Origin: an uncultured Saprospiraceae bacterium
GTDB lineage: Bacteria > Bacteroidota > Bacteroidia > Chitinophagales > Saprospiraceae
Assembly: GCA_937923345.1 (NCBI GenBank)
Contig: CAKZVJ010000011.1
Location: forward strand, 1 to 49,460
Direction of reading: 5' to 3'
DNA: 49,460 bases
Shown piece by piece: positions 34,393 to 44,400 of this stretch. Position 1 is the stretch's first letter; each line of letters begins with the position of its first letter. A program made the translations under genes and the position numbers. The notes under the pieces were generated by a model. The model was not told the DNA's origin. It was given only the letters and a program-made list of their open reading frames with translations, and searched no databases.

Positions 34393-35103
34393 TTATCTAT
34401 TGCTTAATACATCTGTAGCTAAATATTTATTGTCCTTATTATAATACCATTTGCGGTCTTTAGGTATCTTGATATTATCGAATAATTCTAAGCCTTCAAA
34501 TAGAATATATTCACCATCATTCTTGGATTCATCTTTGAAAAATTGGTAAGCCTCTAAAGCATAGTTTGTTGTGTTGAAATAAAAGTACCAAGTATCCTTA
34601 CCTACAGTAGGATCGTAAGTGACCTTCATCTTATAGCAACTCTTACCATAAAAATTTACAATTTCAATATCTGGATAGATATGAGTTCCTGGATCTTTTA
34701 ATTTCATAGGCATACCATATAAGTACGTATAGTAATTGCGATACATCACTGGCCTATCTTCTGTGACTCTATATTTCGCAGCAATATCTTTGGGTATATT
34801 TTCAGAGCCATTCCAGCGCGTAGTAGCTTTTCCTTTTATAACCTCGTATTCTAGAGCGCCTTCTTCATATTGCGCTTTAAAATGAAATTTTTCTTTCTTG
34901 TTGTTGATCAAAACGCTTCGCTCACCATTGGGCGCATCGGGCCTCAAAACTGTGAAATCCAGTTGACCATTAAACGTAGACCAATTCCCCATAGGATCAT
35001 GATAAGTGATGCTCTTAGCGAGCAAGTCAGCTCCTGAATTCTGCGCATGTACGACGAAGACGCTCAGGCAGAAAAAGAACGAACATAAGTGTTTTACTAG
35101 CAT
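34393..35103 (-). CDS. DUF6503-like exported protein
   Basis: The 236-residue product has a signal peptide (about residues 1-20, FFFCLSVFVVHAQ). A beta-rich domain with SITYHDPMGNWSTFNGQLDFTV, RWNGSENIPKDIAAKYR, the YRNYYTYLYGMPMKLKDPG block and TWYFYFNTTNYALEAYQFFKDE follows. This pattern I associate with the DUF6503 family of Bacteroidota periplasmic or surface proteins, related to the lipid-binding LolA-like fold; the family name is from memory. It is a single gene. Confidence 0.7.
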   Translation of the reverse strand: MLVKHLCSFFFCLSVFVVHAQNSGADLLAKSITYHDPMGNWSTFNGQLDFTVLRPDAPNGERSVLINNKKEKFHFKAQYEEGALEYEVIKGKATTRWNGSENIPKDIAAKYRVTEDRPVMYRNYYTYLYGMPMKLKDPGTHIYPDIEIVNFYGKSCYKMKVTYDPTVGKDTWYFYFNTTNYALEAYQFFKDESKNDGEYILFEGLELFDNIKIPKDRKWYYNKDNKYLATDVLSNR

Positions 35104-35578
35104 GATTCTAAGATAATAACAAGCTTTGTGATATTCAATTAATTATAGTATTTACCAATAATGATGTTGCAAAAAATTTCAAATCACTAATAGGCAACCT
35201 ATTCACCTAGTTTCAACTAACTTCGCAAGCAATAGACAATCAAGTACTTACATCGATTTAAATTAAAATGTTTAGTACACTACCAAACCTTCAATGGAAG
35301 AATCTAATATCATGTATAGCCTACAAAAAACATAGCCGATCAATCTCTAAGAGAAAGATCGGACTATATTACCATGAAAAAACTTTAACCAAATTATCCT
35401 ATTCTTATGGACGCATTTGTATGAAATTAAATTTTAAATCGCTGACAAACGCGGCATTTCATTTATGTCAATTAGTCAATTTGCTAGGAGACGTAAGTAT
35501 GTTTACTTGATTTTGTTTTAATCCCCTCAGAAATTACCAAACACATCAAGACTTGGTGTTAATATTCTTTATGCGGAT
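35104..35578. other. Intergenic region with short repeated motifs, no gene supported
   Basis: The 475-bp AT-rich stretch contains the divergent motif copy near 35168-35192 and the second good copy at 35428-35450. An 80-codon frame (35268-35510) has basic, uneven composition and no recognisable start signal, so it is not called a gene. Confidence 0.5.
35428..35450 (+). repeat. Short repeated motif (23 nt), copy 2
   Basis: It has the same words as the copy at 34308-34330 (AAATTTTAAATCGCTGACAAAC, one difference in the CTGA/CTGG position). It lies in the gene-free stretch. Confidence 0.5.
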
Positions 35579-36232
35579 TTACTTTATCACATACTGTATA
35601 TTAGGTAGGCTATTTCTTGCCACCTTTCTTAAATTTATTACTTCTACCTCTTCCCCTAAGATGGTTTCTAACCTGTAGCTACCATTAGGAAAATCAGATA
35701 TATTCACAGAAATCATATTCTCTCCTGCTGATACTTGTCTTGCTTTTGAAATCAATACTTTTCCCTTTTGATTCAATACTCGATATCTCAGTTTGCCCGC
35801 TATTTTAGAGTCTAACAACAAGGTAAAGTGAGAATCTGTGGTAGGATTTGACATAGAGTAAAAAGCATAATTATTGCTTTGCTCTCTATTAAAGAAAATC
35901 GTGTGGGTTATAGACTCATAGTTTGCCTTATCAATCATCTTCAATCTATAATACGCTTCATCCTCCCCCGTTTTCAAATCTAAAAATCTATACTCTGTAA
36001 TATCTTGAGAATCTCCTGCCCCATCTAGCTCGCCAATCTCTTTAAAGGAAAAGCCATCCTTTGATTTCTCAACAATAAATTTTTCATTCCCATTTTCTGT
36101 GATAGTAGACCAAGTTATAAGGTTTCCAATGCTAAGCTCCCTAATCTCCACTGGCTTGTGGAATATACATTCTGCAAAGGACAGATTCGATACAGAAAGC
36201 AGGATTGCAAGTATATAAAGTGTTTTTTTCAT
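35579..36232 (-). CDS. Short exported protein made almost only of a T9SS tail
   Basis: The 217-residue product has a signal peptide (residues 1-20, LSVSNLSFAE). It contains the T9SS-associated module LITWSTITENGNEKFIVEKSKDGFSFKEIGELDGAGD with YYRLKMIDK, and then a sorting-domain-like block near residue 130 (YSMSNPTTDSHFTLLL, and NISDFPNGSYRLETI). There is no catalytic or repeat domain between them. It resembles the last 190 residues of the large protein at 2-3559. It is secreted and may be released or surface-attached; function unknown. It is divergent from the gamma-glutamyltransferase gene. Confidence 0.75.
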   Translation of the reverse strand: MKKTLYILAILLSVSNLSFAECIFHKPVEIRELSIGNLITWSTITENGNEKFIVEKSKDGFSFKEIGELDGAGDSQDITEYRFLDLKTGEDEAYYRLKMIDKANYESITHTIFFNREQSNNYAFYSMSNPTTDSHFTLLLDSKIAGKLRYRVLNQKGKVLISKARQVSAGENMISVNISDFPNGSYRLETILGEEVEVINLRKVARNSLPNIQYVIK

Positions 36233-36353
36233 TGTACTTTAGCTTTTGTGGCTTGTTAAGCCATTGTTCAAACTTTGTTATCAGTGTATAATATGCTACT
36301 TATCAGCATTTAACATATTAAAACAAAATCTATACCAACAAGCGTCAAATATT

Positions 36354-38075
36354 ATGACAAACGACAAACACCTTATATTTCTTAGCTTTTTCTTAGCTTT
36401 TATTCTCATAGTAGCTTGTCGACAAGCACCTAAAAACAGCCAATATATCAGCCAAAAAGTAGCTACCTCAGATAAAGCTATGGTGGTAGCCGCTCATCCT
36501 TTGGCAGTAAAGGTAGGCCTAGACATCCTAGCACAAGGAGGAAATGCCATAGATGCTATCGTAGGAGTACAGTTTGCCCTTGCCGTAGTCTACCCGAGAG
36601 CTGGCAATATAGGCGGAGGTGGATTTATGCTTTATGATGAAAAAGGCAAACAGACTACGGCCTTAGATTTTAGAGAAAAAGCTCCCTTTGGAGCTACTAA
36701 AAATATGTATCTAGATTCATTAGGTAATCCGATCACAGGCCTAAGCACTAAGGGGGCATTGGCATCAGGAGTCCCAGGCTCAGTCGATGGTCTTTTACAA
36801 GCTTTAGAAAAATACGGAAAGCTTAAAGATAGACAGTTGGTGATGCAAGGCGCCATTGATCTTGCCTCCAATGGATTCGCTATTAGCCAAAATGAAGCTG
36901 ATCGGCTAAACAAGTACGCTTCGGATTTCAAAACACTAAATAATTTTGACTTCCCTTTTGTCAAGGATGGAGATTGGAAAAAAGGAGACCTATTAAAACA
37001 GAGCCTCTTAGCTAAAACACTTCAGAAGATACAAGATGAAGGACGAAAAGGATTTTATGAAGGAGACTGTGCCGCTGCGATTATCCAAACAATGGCTGAC
37101 AATAAGGGCATAATAGTCCAAAGAGACCTGACTCGCTATCAGGCTAAGTGGAAAACTCCCATCCAGTTTTCCTTCAGAGGATATGACATTTCAAGCATGC
37201 CACTTCCATCTAGTGGCGGCATAGTGCTACAGCAGATCCTTAAGATATTGGAACCGCTCCCCTTGGATAGTCTTGGATTCCAAACCGCAGAGAGTATTCA
37301 TTTGATTAGTGAAGCAGAGCGGAGTGCTTATGAGAACAGGGCTACCTATTTGGGTGACTCTGATTTTTATAATGTACCTGTTGAGCTTTTATTAAGTGAA
37401 GAATACATAACTAGTATGAGAGACGGCATCGACCGAGAGAAGGCACAAAAAAGTAATGCAGAAACCGTTGCTCCTTCTCAAACCCTTGAAAGTTTTCAGA
37501 CTACGCATACTAGTATTATTGATGAGCAAGGGAACAGTGCGAGCTTGACCACCACTCTTAATTCTAACTATGGTTCAAAGCTATACGTCCGGGAGGCAGG
37601 CTTCTTTCTCAACAATGAGATGGATGATTTTAGTGTCAAGCCAGGTGTACCCAATACCTATGGACTTATTGGCGCAAAAGCTAATGAGATTGCTCCCGAA
37701 AAACGAATGCTAAGTTCTATGACCCCGACCATAGTCAAAAAAGATGGGGAACCATACCTCGTATTGGGTGCGCCAGGTGGTTCCACTATTATCACAGCAG
37801 TCCTACAAGTGCTACTTAACAAAACGGTATATGGGCAAAACTTAGAAGAGGCTGTCAATGCGTGTCGAACCCACCACCAATGGTTACCAGATAGAATTTT
37901 GCTTGAAGAAGGGTGTCTCTCTGTAGAGGCACGTAATGCCTTGAAAGCTAAGGGACATCAACTAGAAGAGACCAAATATATGGCCATCATCAAAGCCATT
38001 CATAGAGATGCAGATGGTCGTTTGACCGGAGTGGGAGATCCAAGGAATCCGGATGATCATGCCCAAGGATTATAG
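36354..38075 (+). CDS. ggt: Gamma-glutamyltransferase (lipoprotein type)
   Basis: The start is set at 36354 (MTNDKHLIFLSFFLAFILIVAC), giving 573 residues with a lipobox (Cys22); the 36 residues before are not conserved. The enzyme transfers or hydrolyses gamma-glutamyl groups of glutathione. The large subunit has GGNAIDAIVGVQFALAVVYP and GNIGGGGFMLYDEKG. The autocleavage site precedes the catalytic Thr in TTHTSIIDEQGNSASLTTTL. The small subunit holds PNTYGLIGAKANE and LGAPGGSTIITAVLQVL. Full length, and a single-gene unit; lipidation suggests an outer-membrane or periplasmic location. Confidence 0.95.
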   Translation: MTNDKHLIFLSFFLAFILIVACRQAPKNSQYISQKVATSDKAMVVAAHPLAVKVGLDILAQGGNAIDAIVGVQFALAVVYPRAGNIGGGGFMLYDEKGKQTTALDFREKAPFGATKNMYLDSLGNPITGLSTKGALASGVPGSVDGLLQALEKYGKLKDRQLVMQGAIDLASNGFAISQNEADRLNKYASDFKTLNNFDFPFVKDGDWKKGDLLKQSLLAKTLQKIQDEGRKGFYEGDCAAAIIQTMADNKGIIVQRDLTRYQAKWKTPIQFSFRGYDISSMPLPSSGGIVLQQILKILEPLPLDSLGFQTAESIHLISEAERSAYENRATYLGDSDFYNVPVELLLSEEYITSMRDGIDREKAQKSNAETVAPSQTLESFQTTHTSIIDEQGNSASLTTTLNSNYGSKLYVREAGFFLNNEMDDFSVKPGVPNTYGLIGAKANEIAPEKRMLSSMTPTIVKKDGEPYLVLGAPGGSTIITAVLQVLLNKTVYGQNLEEAVNACRTHHQWLPDRILLEEGCLSVEARNALKAKGHQLEETKYMAIIKAIHRDADGRLTGVGDPRNPDDHAQGL

Positions 38076-38169
38076 GACATTCTTTGCTCCTTAGGCCGCA
38101 TCAGTATTTATATTAGGATGCATTTGGGATACAAATTGAAAAATCTGTAATATTTTTTATCGAAGATTG

Positions 38170-38199
38170 TTGCATTATTTAGAATAGCTATTATCTTTG
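38170..38199 (+). promoter_or_regulatory. Promoter of tRNA-Lys
   Basis: TTG at 38170-38172 and TATCTTTG at 38192-38199, 19 bp apart, fit the Bacteroidota consensus closely. The tRNA begins 12 bp after the box. Confidence 0.8.
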
Positions 38200-38210
38200 C
38201 GCACGCTTAT

Positions 38211-38283
38211 GATTTGGTAGCTCAGCTGGTAGAGCATTTGACTTTTAATCAAAGGGTCCTGGGTTCGAACCCCAGCCAGATCA
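38211..38283 (+). tRNA. tRNA-Lys (UUU)
   Basis: The full cloverleaf is readable. The acceptor GATTTGG pairs with CCAGATC (38211-38217/38276-38282); the D arm is GCTC...GAGC, the anticodon arm TTTGA-CTTTTAA-TCAAA (anticodon TTT), and the T arm CTGGG-TTCGAAC-CCCAG. The discriminator is A, and CCA is not encoded. Length is 73 nt. It has its own promoter and terminator. Confidence 0.97.
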
Positions 38284-38290
38284 CAAAGTA

Positions 38291-38318
38291 GAGCTTGGTA
38301 TTTGCCAAGCTCTTTTTT
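38291..38318 (+). terminator. tRNA-Lys terminator
   Basis: GAGCTTGG (38291-38298) pairs with CCAAGCTC (38305-38312) and is followed by seven T residues. Confidence 0.9.
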
Positions 38319-38365
38319 TATGCCCCTACTGTCCTCATTTTATGTTTTTAGCTTTACTTATTTGG

Positions 38366-38519
38366 GGCCTCCGCGGACTCAGGCTTCTCCCCAATCCTTC
38401 CGTTACACTACAGTCTGGACATAGGCTATATTAACCGCGGCGTTACGTTACATAGCTCACTGTTCGTTCGGCCCTACGGTCTGCCGCGAAACTGCGGCAC
38501 TATTCCACATCACTAGGCC
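38366..38519 (-). repeat. Structured intergenic element, family 1 copy C (variant)
   Basis: On the minus strand it starts GGCCT (38519-38515) and ends AGGCC (38370-38366), followed by CCAAATA, as in copies A and B. The closing helix therefore has different base pairs (GGCCT/AGGCC against GCGTA/TACGC). Inside are the hairpin TGCCGC/GCGGCA, the core GACCGTAG and, near the end, GGATTGGGGAGAAG, matching GGATTGGCGGGGAAG of copy A. The middle differs more. A T-run precedes it. It lies between tRNA-Lys and dinB. Confidence 0.65.
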
Positions 38520-38623
38520 AAAAAAAATCTCAAACCACAAGTCTGCTATCCCAAAATTTTACTGTCCTATCAATAGTATAATAATACCCCTGTATGGATA
38601 AATCTTCATCCTCTCCGATATAT

Positions 38624-39715
38624 CTACTCTTCTTCATTAAAAGGAAAAGACAACTGCTTCAAGAAAGAAGGTTCATCATTATTTAGATTGGAGATAGAAA
38701 GCCCCAGCAGGCGTACACTCTGCTTGAGGGGAAGCATCTTTTCAAATAGCTCATTGACGATCTTCTCTGCAACTTCCTTCTCTTCCATAACCAGATTGGT
38801 ACTTTTACTTCTACTCAATGTAGTGAAGTCTTTATATCTGAGTTTGAGCGTTATCGTACGTCCGTAGGTATTTTTATGGTCTAGGCTAACCCATAGCTTA
38901 GCGAGCAATTCTTTCAATTTGAGGATAAGCTTGTTGATATCAGAGACATCATCATCATAGGTACGTTCTATTCCTATAGACTTTCTTCTTCTGTGCGGTT
39001 TTACCTCACGAAGATCTTTGCCTCTGACGATATCATAATAGTACAATCCCACCTTCCCAAATCTTTTAGATAAGGTAAACTTATCCAAGGTTAATAAATC
39101 CTTGCCAGTAAAAATTCCCATCCGCTCCATTTTGTCAGCAGTTTTCTTACCTACCCCAAAAAATCGCTTTACGGGAAGACTGGCCAAAAAGGTGGGTGCT
39201 TCCTCAAAGGTGATTACTTTGATCCCATTAGGCTTGTTGATATCTGATGCTGTTTTTGCTAGAAATTTATTGTAGGATACTCCAGCAGAAGCAGTCAACT
39301 GAGTTTGCTGATAAATCTTCTGCCTGATTTCCTCTGCAATCATCAAAGCAGAACTGATTTCGTATTTATTTTTTGTAATGTCAAGATAAGCCTCATCTAG
39401 CGAAAGTGGCTCCACCAGATCAGTATACTCATAAAAAATATCTCGAATGATAACAGAAGTTTCTTTATATTTAGCAAAATCAGGCTTCACAAATATAATA
39501 TCTGGACAGAGTTGCTTAGCCTTGAATCCTGGTTGCGCAGAGCGGACTCCAAATTGTCTAGCCGCATAACTCGCAGAGCAAACTACTCCCCTTTTTTCTG
39601 ATCCGCCTACTGCTAGTGGTTTACCTCTCAAGGCAGGATTATCTCTCTCTTCCACACTAGCGTAAAAGGCATCCATGTCAATATGAATTATTTTCCTAAG
39701 TCCTGAATTATCCAA
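38624..39715 (-). CDS. dinB: DNA polymerase IV (Y-family)
   Basis: The 363-residue polymerase performs low-fidelity translesion synthesis. The catalytic metal ligands are visible in IIHIDMDAFYASVEERDNP (Asp13, Asp15) and PLSLDEAYLDIT. Also seen are GVVCSASYAARQFGVRS, the helix-hairpin-helix region FFGVGKKTADKMERMGI and the little-finger domain (KSIGIERTYDDDV). The length is normal for DinB. A TATCTTTG box lies 20 bp upstream of the start. It is a single-gene unit with repeat elements on both sides. No LexA-type operator was recognised. Confidence 0.95.
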   Translation of the reverse strand: MDNSGLRKIIHIDMDAFYASVEERDNPALRGKPLAVGGSEKRGVVCSASYAARQFGVRSAQPGFKAKQLCPDIIFVKPDFAKYKETSVIIRDIFYEYTDLVEPLSLDEAYLDITKNKYEISSALMIAEEIRQKIYQQTQLTASAGVSYNKFLAKTASDINKPNGIKVITFEEAPTFLASLPVKRFFGVGKKTADKMERMGIFTGKDLLTLDKFTLSKRFGKVGLYYYDIVRGKDLREVKPHRRRKSIGIERTYDDDVSDINKLILKLKELLAKLWVSLDHKNTYGRTITLKLRYKDFTTLSRSKSTNLVMEEKEVAEKIVNELFEKMLPLKQSVRLLGLSISNLNNDEPSFLKQLSFPFNEEE

Positions 39716-39734
39716 AACGCTTCAAATATTTTCA

Positions 39735-39742
39735 CAAAGATA
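39735..39742 (-). promoter_or_regulatory. Possible -7 box of dinB
   Basis: Read on the minus strand the sequence is TATCTTTG, as at the tRNA promoter. The TTG element was not clear at the proper distance. Confidence 0.4.
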
Positions 39743-39780
39743 AGGAATTCAGTTGGGGTAAATATAGTGGTATAATAAAG

Positions 39781-39970
39781 TCGCGTAGCACCGCAGGTGT
39801 GAAGCACGACAAGCAGAGCGCGTTAGAGACAAGTGGTGGTAGCGGCATGGGATAATCGGGCTGCTAGAGACGCAAGATATTGCGTCTTGCGTGCAAGCCA
39901 TCCCATACAGCGGACGACGCGGTCCCGTTCTAGAGCCGCAAAATATTGCGGCTCTAGAACCGGGATGGCC
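39781..39970 (+). repeat. GC-rich palindromic intergenic element, family 2 copy D
   Basis: The start TCGCGTAG is followed by the hairpin CACC-GCA-GGTG, then TGAAGC, GACAAGCAG, GCGCG and AGAGA, the same order as in element 14308-14139. In the second half are two perfect hairpins with a shared core. One is AGACGCAA-GATA-TTGCGTCT (39868-39887). The other is TTCTAGAGCCGCAA with AATA loop and TTGCGGCTCTAGAA (39928-39959), the latter extended by TCCCG/CGGGA. GCCATCCC (39897-39904) can also pair with GGGATGGC (39962-39969). Eight A residues follow. Confidence 0.75.
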
Positions 39971-40088
39971 CAAAAAAAAGAAGCCTAACACTAAGTGCTA
40001 AGCTCCACATATTAAAATAAACGGTTTATGGGAACACCGAAAATGCGCGATAAAACTGCATTCGGTGGTAACATACAAATTTATATTT

Positions 40089-41084
40089 TTAAAAGTAACG
40101 AGGGGTATTTAACCTCTTCACTTCGTAGTCAAAATCATATCCTACCATCACCTCAAATGATGGCTGACCAATCTTAGAAATAGTCTGATCATAAGCCGCT
40201 CCTATCCTAACACCATTGGCCAATTGAAATTGGATCCAGGCATCGATAGAATCTACACTAGATGTCTCAACTGCAGCTTCAATAGCAGTACGGAATGAAA
40301 GCCCTACCCAAAATGTATCGAAGAAAAGTAAACTCGCATCTAAATCAACCTCAGTAGGTGCACCTATCTCAAAAATGTTTTGATTGTTTGATGAAAAACT
40401 AGAAAACAAACCAACATTCTTGATCAAAATCGAAGGCTTGAATACAAGGTCATCTCCAGACAAAGGCAAAGCTGCCCCCGCATGGAAATAATAATGTCTT
40501 CTCAATCTTGCCGACTCGGAAACACTGGAAGATTCTCTTTGTCTCAAGTTTGTCTCTAATAGTCTCGGAGCAGAAAAACCGGCATACCATTTTTTTGCGT
40601 AGTAAAAAACACCTGCGCCAAAATTTGGTAACCATTGTGTATCTGAGATCCCACTAAATGCAGCATCGTTTGTCTGCGGATCTCTAAATTTTAATCTATT
40701 GAAATCTGCCCTCCAGTTGGTAACTCCTCCTTGAAGTCCGATAGACAATTTACCTGGGCCAACCAGGAATCTATACGCATAACTTATATTTGCTCCAGTA
40801 CTACCCGTAGCTCCTATCTCGTCATTGAATACACTCAATCCAAGACCAATACGGTCATTGACGGGAGAATGAATCGTAAATGTTTGTGATTCTGGCGCAC
40901 CTTCAAAGTCCACCCACTGATTTCTGTACAAAAGTCTAATGCTCATATATTCATGCGACCCCGCATAAGCAGGATTGAATGATAAACTGTTAAACATATA
41001 CTGTGTGTACATTGGCTCTTGCTGGGCATTCATAAAGCCTAGCGTACCCAAAAATAATAGTGTGATTAGTATCGTCTTTCTCAT
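40089..41084 (-). CDS. PorP/SprF family outer-membrane protein (T9SS)
   Basis: The 331-residue product has a signal peptide (residues 1-20, FLGTLGFMNAQ). The family's N-terminal block is QEPMYTQYMFNSLSFNPAYAGSHEYMSIRLLYRNQWVDFEGAP. It is followed by barrel strands IGLGLSVFNDEIGATGSTG, NISYAYRFLVGPGKLSIGLQGG, and the ending VMVGYDFDYEVKRLNTPRYF. Such proteins help secrete and anchor type B (CHU_C) cargo, as SprF does for SprB in Flavobacterium. It lies 345 bp downstream of the giant gene with a CHU_C tail, on the same strand. Confidence 0.93.
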   Translation of the reverse strand: MRKTILITLLFLGTLGFMNAQQEPMYTQYMFNSLSFNPAYAGSHEYMSIRLLYRNQWVDFEGAPESQTFTIHSPVNDRIGLGLSVFNDEIGATGSTGANISYAYRFLVGPGKLSIGLQGGVTNWRADFNRLKFRDPQTNDAAFSGISDTQWLPNFGAGVFYYAKKWYAGFSAPRLLETNLRQRESSSVSESARLRRHYYFHAGAALPLSGDDLVFKPSILIKNVGLFSSFSSNNQNIFEIGAPTEVDLDASLLFFDTFWVGLSFRTAIEAAVETSSVDSIDAWIQFQLANGVRIGAAYDQTISKIGQPSFEVMVGYDFDYEVKRLNTPRYF

Positions 41085-41368
41085 AATATGTTACTGATAT
41101 TTCTTTTGGGAAATACCTATATGAATAATCCAAAAACTATGCCTTAATATTACAAATTTTCTATTATGTCTTTCAGCTAGCTTTAAATACAAAAATTTAA
41201 CAAAAAACTCGCTAAATTATTGAATATCAAATACATATTAAATTTATTTTATATATGTATTTTTTGCATGCTTGCTTCTTTTCATGACTTTTTTGGCTTA
41301 TATGAACAGTCAAAAAAATCAAACTTATTAGGTACTTGAAAGGCAAGTCTTAGTGAAAAAGCAGCTAT
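41085..41368. other. Intergenic between PorP/SprF and the giant gene, no gene seen
   Basis: The stretch is AT-rich, with no frame of note and no convincing TAnnTTTG box upstream of the PorP/SprF gene (closest is TAGTTTTTGG on the minus strand near 41131-41140). Confidence 0.5.
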
Positions 41369-41402
41369 AAAAAAGGGGTCACAAATAATAATTTGTGCCC
41401 CT
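41369..41402 (-). terminator. Terminator of the giant surface protein gene
   Basis: On the minus strand AGGGGCACAAAT and ATTTGTGACCCCT pair with one bulge around TATT. Six T residues (41374-41369) follow. It lies 28 bp after the stop codon, so the downstream PorP/SprF gene probably has its own promoter. Confidence 0.8.
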
Positions 41403-41429
41403 ATTTACATATATAAAATGATCGATTAA

Positions 41430-44400
41430 TTATCTATTTATCTGGATATATCCATTGTATTTCCTTCCATCTCCTGTATCAACAATGTAGAAGTAAGTTC
41501 CATCAGGGAGATTTCTTCCATTCCAAGTACCGTACCAACCAGAATCATTGGTATATCTCTGTTTGTAATACACTTGATTACCCCACCTGTTAAAAATAGT
41601 GACCGTATTGTTTGGGAATGATTCTATTCCAGTAATGGTAAACGAATCATTGATTCCGTCTCCATTAGGAGAAATACCATTGAAAATAGTTAAATCTTCA
41701 CATAAGACATCTATATAAACTGTTGCCATATCAGAACCAAACGGTCCATATATCAAATATTGAAATGAGTCCGTTTCTCCACAGAAGTTTTGATTCGGTA
41801 TATAGTCGATGGTCCCATCATCGTTTAGATTCACTGTTCCGTTTTCTGGATTTCTTACGATAATGATAGAGTCTGTTTCAATATTAAATGTGTCGTTAAC
41901 TCCAATATTAAAATTATGCACATGCCAATTGATCAAAGTTATAGTATCATCATCCATAGCTATTGGTGGAGCTATACTACCCTCTGAAACAACTACTGAG
42001 AATACTACTAATGTATCACAAATATCATTGTTATCACAATAGACAAAACAACCTATATCATCCCCTAAAAATTCGGCAGATATATTAATACAATCATCTT
42101 CAACGTCGTAATTAACTACGTCAGTTGAGATATCTTCACAATAATTCATCACTGAAACTACCTCTGCACTCAACTCACTAATATCAACACATATGGTAGT
42201 ATCCATCCCTAACTCTAAGAAGATATCTATGGTATCTGGTGTGACTACTGCCTCAACGCACTCTACAAAGATCTTGATAGAATCTGCACAACCCGTAATA
42301 GCATCTACGACTGAAATAGTATGATCTCCTGGAGCAAGCTCCAATGCTACTGCAAATGGGACATAGTTGCTATTCAGATCGAGTATACCAAACTGACCAC
42401 TTGATACCTGAGTAATCATTAAGTCAGCATATGTATTCTCAGATATACCCCCTGAGATAGATAAATTTTCTGCATCTAAACTCCAATTCCCTAGTGGATC
42501 CCAAGTATTTAATAAATCGATGAGATCATCGAGTGTATCAAATTCTCCATTAAATTCCTCATCATTGACTCCCCATGCATCTACTGTGTACGGCCCGGCT
42601 AAACCTTGATCAGGAATGGAGAAATAAGTATATACATACGCTGAGTCATAAGCACAACCCTTAGTAGCTTCAAACTCCTTATTATTATCAAAATACAAGA
42701 AACTATCTACAGAAGAATAAGGTATATCCAAACAGTAGTTTGTCATGGACCCACAATCGTTAGAAATAATTGACACCGATTCTTCAGTAAATATATCTAG
42801 TCCCCCCTGACATTCTTCTAATGACCCACAATTTGATAATCCAATATCGTTGATTTCTAGGGTGCATCCATTAGCATCTGTAATGGTAGTACTATATGAC
42901 GCTTCTAATAAATTTGTCCTAGAGAATTCTTGATTAATGGAACTAGGCAAATCAGACCAAACAAGAGTATATGGAGCGGTTCCTCCACGGGTCTCGATAT
43001 TTATTGATCCCATATTATTCGTACAGTTTACAACTTCCAAGACTACTTCTAATTGGGCTGGCTCTTGGATTTCAAAGCAAGTTATACCTGCAATGCAATC
43101 CTCATTATCTCTAACAAGTACACAATATGAACCTTGTACCAGTTCACCATTAGCATATCTATTTCCATCAGCATCTTCAATATTCACTGAATATCCTCCA
43201 TTTGTAGTTAATACTGGATTAGTAGAAAAGTCGATCCTGCCATTATCGGCACCATGACACGAAATATGATGGATAGAGTCAATTGAAACTTCCACCTCGT
43301 CAACAGCATTTTGAAGCGCAAAATTGAGCGTATCCAAACATCCATCCGTATTCATTAGATAAACTTCATAAATACCAGCCTCTAAGTTCATGCGTGAATC
43401 TCCAGCAAAACCATCTGACCATACTATTTGAGACGGCAATACATTTGGAGCAGATATAAACACCTCTCCAGTTGCTTCGCCACAAAAAGACTCACTTATT
43501 ATTTGCACATCGCTATCTATACTTCCTACCTGAGGTACAATTATGGTCAAATAAGAAGCACAATCAAGAGCTGTCGGATCTGATACAACTACATTGTATT
43601 CGCCAGCAACTAAACTATCACGTGTTGCGCTAAGTACTCCATCCTCCACCCAAAGGTAATTTAGGTTTGATGGGCTTAGGATAACAGTACCATCATTTAG
43701 GCCACAGTTAGCTGGTGTTATATCAACCTTCGCAGGTTCGACAGCGTCAATATTGTCTATTTCAAATTCTTCTATAATTGAACATGTTGAATCTATTAGG
43801 TGGGTTATAGTTACTGAATAAAATCCTCCTCTCAGCCCGAACAATTCATTCTGACTAGAACCATAGCTACCATTATGATCACTCCAGAGGAAGGTATATT
43901 GGCTTGCATCATTTTCTAAAGTTAAATGGATAGATCCATTCATTTCTTCACACATCGTTGATATAGTCAATGCATCTACCAATACAGGTTTTTCACAGAT
44001 ATCTTGGTCGCAATCCGTTGTCTGCTCAATCGTTATCGTAATCACATCTTCACAAGAAGTTCCATCTGAAATAGTCACTTGATATACTCCACTTGCTAAG
44101 TCTTCTCTTGCAGAAGCAACAGTCGAGTCAGGCCATAAATAATCGTATGTATCAGGCATTAACACTGCTACACCATTGGCTTCATTACAAGTCTCATCTT
44201 CTAATAGGCTTAATTCGGCTTGAATATTACAGCCACAATTTTCAACAAAAACGTTAATTTGCTTTTGAACTGTGCAACTAGTGTTAGTGTCTACAATCAC
44301 AACATAATCACCGCTCATCTCAAAAGTCGCATTTAGAATAGCAGGAAATTGTTCGTTTGAAGTAAAATTATTAGGACCTGACCATGTAAAGTTTGCACCC

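Noticed and set aside
35268-35510. 80-codon frame in the gene-free stretch
   Set aside because: Composition is uneven (high Lys/Ser) and no start signal, signal peptide or neighbour supports it.
39749-39991. 80-codon frame across element D
   Set aside because: It is read from the palindromic DNA and has no protein-like pattern.
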